A stretch of 19,421 nt of DNA from assembly GCA_030627475.1 (NCBI GenBank), contig DAOURZ010000005.1, positions 1 to 19,421 on the forward strand. The letters run 5' to 3'. Below the pieces are notes generated by a model. The model was not told the DNA's origin. It saw nothing but the letters and a program-made list of their open reading frames with translations, and searched no databases. This document shows positions 15,864-19,421 of the stretch, piece after piece. Every line of letters starts with the position of its first letter. The first letter of the stretch is position 1. Position numbers and translations under genes: made by a program. This DNA comes from Deltaproteobacteria bacterium (GTDB lineage: Bacteria; Desulfobacterota; Desulfobacteria; Desulfobacterales; ETH-SRB1).

Positions 15864-16859
15864 TTAGATCAAGAGTTCTTTGATTTCTGCCGGCAATATT
15901 CCTGTTACTTTTATTGTGTCAGTTCGGCATAAACTAACAACGCTAACATCAATCCGTGTATTATCCGGCGCTTTGCTGTAACCGGCGCAAATCGCTGCGG
16001 CCTTTATGATAATATCTTTACTTGCTTTGTGCGGTACTATAACTATTGGGCTCGGAAAATCTTTTACTTTTATGATTATATCCTCTGATGAGTTGTGATA
16101 TTTTATTATGTTTTCGTTGTCTTGTTTGGTACGTCCTATAATTAATTTTGTATTATTGTTTAAACGAATATGCCTGCCATATTTCAACAGGTGCAGTTCT
16201 TTTTCAGTGTAAGTATTTTGGTGGATGAAAAGATCCTTAAGACGGGCGGAATATCCTTTATCTGTGAGAAGACATCCGCCTGCCGGATTAGGATATTCTG
16301 TAATACCGAATTTTTCAGCAAGTTTCATCTGGGGTTTGCGTGACCTCCCGGAAATATCAAGCAGCAAATCTCTGTTTACGAGACCATCTTTTTCAGGAAT
16401 GGTTAAAGGCAGTCTCCTGGCACTCAAAGGCCGAAGTATATAGCCGTCAATATCCGAATGTTTCTCAATGTAACGGAGAGATGATTTGGTCTGAGACATG
16501 GGACGCTGGCCAAGCACTTCACCGCTGAAAAGAAAATCAAAGCCTTTCTTTTTCATTATTGTGCTTGCAAGCCTGAACATCATAGCATGGCAGTCCATGC
16601 AGGGATTCATATGCTTTCCGTATCCGCATTGGGGATTTTTCAGCATTTCAAGATAGATCTGAGTGATATTTTTTATCATTATAGGTATGTTTGTTTTGTA
16701 TGCAGCCTGTTGTGCTTTTGCTGATGAGAAAAAAGGTGTTTCAAAAGATATCCATTCAACCTCTATACCCTGATCACGCAAAATCAGCGCTGCCAGAATG
16801 CTGTCTAAACCTCCGGAGCTTAAACCCAGTGCCCGAATTTTTTTTAAAGATGATACCAT
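15864..16859 (-). CDS. ThiI/MnmA-like PP-loop ATPase with C-terminal NFACT-R-like domain, predicted tRNA-thiolation enzyme
   Basis: A 331-residue protein with an N-terminal PP-loop ATP-pyrophosphatase domain (SSGGLDS at 14-20), as in enzymes that adenylate tRNA bases before sulfur transfer (ThiI, MnmA, TtuA). Cysteines stand at 78, 87 and 90 (QCGYGKHMNPCMDCH) and at 196 (NPAGGCLLTD). These could hold an iron-sulfur cluster or carry the sulfur, which is inference. After about residue 220 the sequence YGRHIRLNNNTKLIIGR and VKDFPSPIVIV resembles the NFACT-R (DUF814) RNA-binding domain of Rqc2/FbpA proteins, a fusion reported for some bacterial ThiI-like proteins. No THUMP or rhodanese domain is present, so it is not canonical ThiI. 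The ATG at 16859 lies 30 bp from the divergent nth start. Confidence 0.8.
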   Translation of the reverse strand: MVSSLKKIRALGLSSGGLDSILAALILRDQGIEVEWISFETPFFSSAKAQQAAYKTNIPIMIKNITQIYLEMLKNPQCGYGKHMNPCMDCHAMMFRLASTIMKKKGFDFLFSGEVLGQRPMSQTKSSLRYIEKHSDIDGYILRPLSARRLPLTIPEKDGLVNRDLLLDISGRSRKPQMKLAEKFGITEYPNPAGGCLLTDKGYSARLKDLFIHQNTYTEKELHLLKYGRHIRLNNNTKLIIGRTKQDNENIIKYHNSSEDIIIKVKDFPSPIVIVPHKASKDIIIKAAAICAGYSKAPDNTRIDVSVVSLCRTDTIKVTGILPAEIKELLI

Positions 16860-16889
16860 GGTATAAACCCGTAACAGGATAAAACAATT

Positions 16890-17552
16890 GTGAATATTAA
16901 AACGCTTTCCGATAAGATCCGTAAAATATTAAGAATGACCTTTCCAAATGTCAAGACACAACTTAATCACATAAACTCCTTTGAGCTTCTTGTGGCAACA
17001 ATGCTATCTGCTCAGTGTACAGATAAACAGGTTAATTCAGTAACAAAAAAATTATTTAAGAACCTGAAAACTCCTTATGATTTTGCCAATGCCTCCAATA
17101 AAACAATTGAGGAACTGATCCGTCCGACCGGTTTTTTCCGAAACAAGGCAAAAAATATTAAAAACAGCTCAAAGGTGTTGATTGAAAAACACAAAGACAA
17201 TGTCCCTGACTCATTGGATGAATTGATAAAGCTGCCAGGGGTAGGACGCAAAACAGCTAATGTTGTATTGGGTGCTGCTTTTGGAATTCCGGGAATAGCA
17301 GTAGATACTCATGTGTCAAGGATTTCAAGAAGACTTGGTCTGACGGAAAACAAAGATCCTGTTAAAATAGAGTTTGATCTTATGAAAATAATTCCCAAAA
17401 AGGAATGGAGCGACTTTTCATTACAACTTATTTATTTTGGACGAACTATTTGCAAAGCAAGAAAGCCGGGCTGTAATGTTTGTCCATTAACTGAACTGTG
17501 TAAGGAACGCGGACGAATTATTAATAAGGAAAAAACTATGGCAAAAAAATAA
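16890..17552 (+). CDS. nth: Endonuclease III (DNA glycosylase/AP lyase)
   Basis: Base-excision-repair glycosylase and AP lyase for oxidised pyrimidines. The 220-residue protein has the helix-hairpin-helix LPGVGRKTANVVLG with catalytic Lys121, followed by GIAVDTHVSRISRRLGL with Asp139. The [4Fe-4S] cluster ligands are Cys188, Cys195, Cys198 and Cys204 (C-x6-C-x2-C-x5-C). The N-terminal block FELLVATMLSAQCTDKQVN is typical. The start is GTG at 16890 with AGGA about 11 bases upstream. The tail KEKTMAKK ends in a run of seven A directly before TAA, and the -1 frame remains open afterwards (see separate entry). Confidence 0.95.
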   Translation: MNIKTLSDKIRKILRMTFPNVKTQLNHINSFELLVATMLSAQCTDKQVNSVTKKLFKNLKTPYDFANASNKTIEELIRPTGFFRNKAKNIKNSSKVLIEKHKDNVPDSLDELIKLPGVGRKTANVVLGAAFGIPGIAVDTHVSRISRRLGLTENKDPVKIEFDLMKIIPKKEWSDFSLQLIYFGRTICKARKPGCNVCPLTELCKERGRIINKEKTMAKK

Positions 17553-17650
17553 ATTTGAAAACTGGATTTGCTTTTGAGCGAAATTGCAGAGAGGTTTTGT
17601 ACGATTGCCCTGAAAATGAATGGTTTAATTTCCTTAAGCTTGACCTATGA
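17538..17650 (+). other. Candidate -1 frameshift extension of nth, or small gene broken by one base
   Basis: The nth frame reads ATG GCA AAA AAA TAA at 17538-17552. The A run (17543-17549) forms the heptamer A_AAA_AAA in the correct phase for -1 slippage. Slipping back one base gives ATA AAT TTG ... and 33 more codons to TGA at 17648-17650, with a protein-like sequence containing GFAFERNCREVLYDCPENEW and FNFLKLDL. AAGGA (17526-17530) lies seven bases before the ATG and about a dozen before the heptamer, so it could serve as a ribosome binding site or as a frameshift stimulator. With one extra A, the ATG would start a normal 37-residue protein. I do not recognise the family. A homopolymer sequencing error is the main alternative. 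Confidence 0.45.
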
Positions 17651-17668
17651 TAGCTGGTTTTGTATATT
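17640..17668 (+). promoter_or_regulatory. Sigma70-type promoter for lnt
   Basis: TTGACC (17640-17645), a 17-bp spacer and TATATT (17663-17668): each hexamer matches 5 of 6 consensus bases at ideal spacing. It lies about 70 bp before the lnt TTG and overlaps the end of the -1 frame that follows nth. Confidence 0.6.
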
Positions 17669-17710
17669 ACTAAACTATTTTGCGAAAAGCTTTATGGAAT
17701 TTAACTCAGA

Positions 17711-17729
17711 AAATCTGCGTAAATCTGTG
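17711..17729 (+). repeat. Short direct repeat just upstream of lnt
   Basis: AAATCTGCG (17711-17719) and AAATCTGTG (17721-17729) are a 9-bp repeat with one mismatch and a 10-bp period, ending eight bases before the lnt start codon. The motif also provides the only weak ribosome-binding-like sequence (GTGGA) there. Its function is unknown. Confidence 0.35.
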
Positions 17730-17737
17730 GATTAAAA

Positions 17738-19327
17738 TTGAAAACAATAAGTATTAACACATCAAATATCATTCTATCTATTTCAAGCGGCTTTCTTTTA
17801 ACCTGCTCTTTCCCGAAAATCGGACTTGACTGGCTTGTATGGTTTGCTCTTGTACCATTGCTGATTTCTTTAAAAAACAGTTCGTTAACAAATAGTTTTC
17901 GACTTGGTTTTTTTGCAGGACTTGCACATTATATTACCCTTTTATACTGGCTTTCCCATACAATGCAAACCTATGGTCATCTTCCTGTTTATCTATGCAT
18001 ATCCGTTCTTTTCCTGTTAGCATCTTATTTATCTCTTTATCTCGCTTTTTTTTCAATTATTGTTAAAAAACTATGTACAAAACCTGCGAACTGTCTTTTT
18101 ATAATTCCTTGTTTATGGGTTTCTCTGGAATATATTCGCAATTATCTTTTCTCGGGATTTCCTTGGGGGCTGCTTGGATACTCCCAATTTAACAGATTGC
18201 ATCTTATACAGATATCGGATATATTTGGAATATATGGAGTATCTTTTCTGATTGCTCTCGCTAATGCGACAATTTTTCTAATATTACTTTATATCACGAA
18301 AAGCAAATGGAAAGAGGTGAGGGTTACAAAACGTCTTGCCGGAGGGTCGATATCTGTTTTTGTCTTGATTATATGTATTGTTTTCATTTATGGAAAATGG
18401 CGAATTGAATCAATTGACAACCTTATTTCTGCTTCAAAGTCTTTAAAAATTACACTTGTTCAGGGAAATATCGAACAATCAATAAAGTGGGACCCCGCAT
18501 TTCAAACAGCAACCACAGAAAAATACGTCAAGTTATCGCTTTCAGCCAAAAAAGAAAAATCTGATCTCGTGGTCTGGCCTGAGACGGCAACGCCCTTTTA
18601 TTTTTTATACGACAGACCGTTGTCAAAAAAAGTTCAAGAAGGAATTCATGATACAAACACAAATTTTCTGATAGGCAGTCCTTCTTTTGTCCGCAGGAAA
18701 AACACAATAGAATATTACAACAGCGCCTACCTGATAAGCCCTGATGGAAGGGTATGCGGGAAATATGACAAGGCACACCTTGTTCCATTTGGAGAATATG
18801 TTCCTTTTAAAAAATGGCTGCCGTTTATTGGTAAAATGGTTGAAGCTGTTGGAGATTTCAGCACCGGACAAAAAGGAAAAACTATCAAGTGTAATGATTA
18901 CAACCTGGGATTACTGATTTGTTATGAAATTATTTTTCCGGAGCTTTCCAGAACCATGGCAAAAAACGGCGCTGCATTACTTGTCAACATTACCAATGAT
19001 GCATGGTATGGCAGAACGAGTGCTCCTTATCAGCACTTTTCCATGGCGATATTCAGAGCAATAGAAAACAGACGATCTCTAATAAGGGCGGCAAATACAG
19101 GTATAAGTGGATTCATAGATCCTGTCGGAAGGATTATAGCTTCGACCCCACTTTTTCAGGAAAAAGTCATAACCCGATCCGTTCCAATAATATATAAGAC
19201 ATCCATCTATAGCGGCTCTGGTGATCTTTTCGCCATTGCATGCCTGGTTGCAATGCTTATATTGTTGATATTGTATAAAGGTGAAGGCAATTTAGATAAA
19301 AAAACATTAGGAATGTGGACGAAATAA
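17738..19327 (+). CDS. lnt: Apolipoprotein N-acyltransferase
   Basis: Lnt transfers an acyl chain from phospholipid to the N-terminal cysteine of apolipoproteins in the inner membrane, the last step of lipoprotein maturation. The 529-residue protein has several N-terminal membrane segments (from about residue 10 to 215), including SLEYIRNYLFSGFPWGLLGY. A periplasmic nitrilase-like domain (about 232-500) carries the triad Glu282 (VVWPETATPF), Lys345 (KYDKAHLVPFGEYVP) and Cys395 (LLICYEIIFPE). A final membrane helix lies near 498-515. The start is TTG at 17738; the frame is closed by TAA at 17720-17722 and the first internal ATG is far inside the membrane domain. The last codons (GMWTK) and the TAA lie inside a palindromic repeat. 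Confidence 0.95.
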   Translation: MKTISINTSNIILSISSGFLLTCSFPKIGLDWLVWFALVPLLISLKNSSLTNSFRLGFFAGLAHYITLLYWLSHTMQTYGHLPVYLCISVLFLLASYLSLYLAFFSIIVKKLCTKPANCLFIIPCLWVSLEYIRNYLFSGFPWGLLGYSQFNRLHLIQISDIFGIYGVSFLIALANATIFLILLYITKSKWKEVRVTKRLAGGSISVFVLIICIVFIYGKWRIESIDNLISASKSLKITLVQGNIEQSIKWDPAFQTATTEKYVKLSLSAKKEKSDLVVWPETATPFYFLYDRPLSKKVQEGIHDTNTNFLIGSPSFVRRKNTIEYYNSAYLISPDGRVCGKYDKAHLVPFGEYVPFKKWLPFIGKMVEAVGDFSTGQKGKTIKCNDYNLGLLICYEIIFPELSRTMAKNGAALLVNITNDAWYGRTSAPYQHFSMAIFRAIENRRSLIRAANTGISGFIDPVGRIIASTPLFQEKVITRSVPIIYKTSIYSGSGDLFAIACLVAMLILLILYKGEGNLDKKTLGMWTK

Positions 19328-19421
19328 CTTCCGCAAGCAGGCGCATAGATTTGTGTCAGGGTTGTTCGATCTTCCCGATTTAAAATAGGCACAAAAGTTG
19401 AAGGGATAGCGAGCTATTTCA
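19310..19421. mobile_element. Second copy of the palindromic MITE-like element, cut by the right window edge
   Basis: It begins GGAATGTGGACGAAATAACT and continues with GCAGGCGCATAGATTTG, CACAAAAGTTGA and ATAGCGAGCTATTTCA. This matches the reverse complement of the element at 14356-14562 over its outer part and its central palindrome, with a more diverged stretch between. TTA (19307-19309) precedes it, as at the other copy. The visible part reaches the central palindrome, so about half of the element is present. The first 18 bases overlap the 3' end of lnt and provide its stop codon. Confidence 0.85.

Noticed and set aside
15846..15866. Possible further relic of the palindromic repeat (CGTGAACGGTGACTGAAT) near the end of the PP-loop gene
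   Set aside because: Only about eight bases agree with the arm and the GAAATAAC part is missing; this is within chance.
17651..17737. Additional small gene between nth and lnt
   Set aside because: Apart from the -1 frame ending at 17650, no frame with a start and ribosome binding site is seen; the stretch is explained by the lnt promoter and leader.

Overview
The window is chromosomal DNA, AT-leaning, from what looks like an anaerobic deltaproteobacterium (Desulfobacterota, probably Desulfobacterales). This placement is inference. It rests on a PfaC-type secondary-lipid synthase, the TrmD-adjacent SPOUT methyltransferase family, a PP-loop thiolase-like tRNA enzyme carrying an NFACT-R-like domain, and the overall protein sequences. 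No phage, plasmid, CRISPR, tRNA or rRNA gene was seen.

Layout. (1) 1-702, minus: the 5' part of recC, running off the left edge. (2) 940-8037, plus: one very large gene for a 2365-residue iterative polyketide/fatty-acid synthase subunit, KS-CLF-AT-linker-DH-DH-DH-DH. It has no KR, ACP, ER or phosphopantetheinyl transferase beside it, so it must work with proteins encoded elsewhere. (3) 8144-14337, minus: a ten-gene housekeeping run read from right to left, ffh-rpsP-khpA-rimM-trmD-(SPOUT methyltransferase)-rplS-rnhB-yraN-rsmI, mostly with touching or overlapping ends. It serves translation, rRNA/tRNA modification, protein targeting and RNA:DNA hybrid removal. (4) 14653-15699, plus: rlmN. (5) 15864-16859, minus: the PP-loop tRNA-thiolation-like enzyme, divergent from (6) nth at 16890-17552, plus, and (7) lnt at 17738-19327, plus, with its own good sigma70-type promoter.

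The most unusual non-coding content is a family of palindromic repeats. A near-symmetrical 207-bp copy lies just upstream of ffh (14356-14562) with TTA on both sides. A second copy starts at 19310 and leaves the window. A 66-bp hairpin version sits between rpsP and khpA (12638-12703). A single end lies at the 3' end of rsmI (8131-8152). Two of these ends supply the stop codons of the genes they abut (lnt and rsmI). A different 75-bp inverted-repeat element flanked by CTAA lies between rplS and rnhB.

A second point of interest is the 3' end of nth. A perfectly phased A_AAA_AAA heptamer precedes the stop, an AAGGA lies just upstream, and the -1 frame then stays open for 33 protein-like codons. 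This could be programmed frameshifting, a broken small gene or a homopolymer error; the sequence alone cannot decide.
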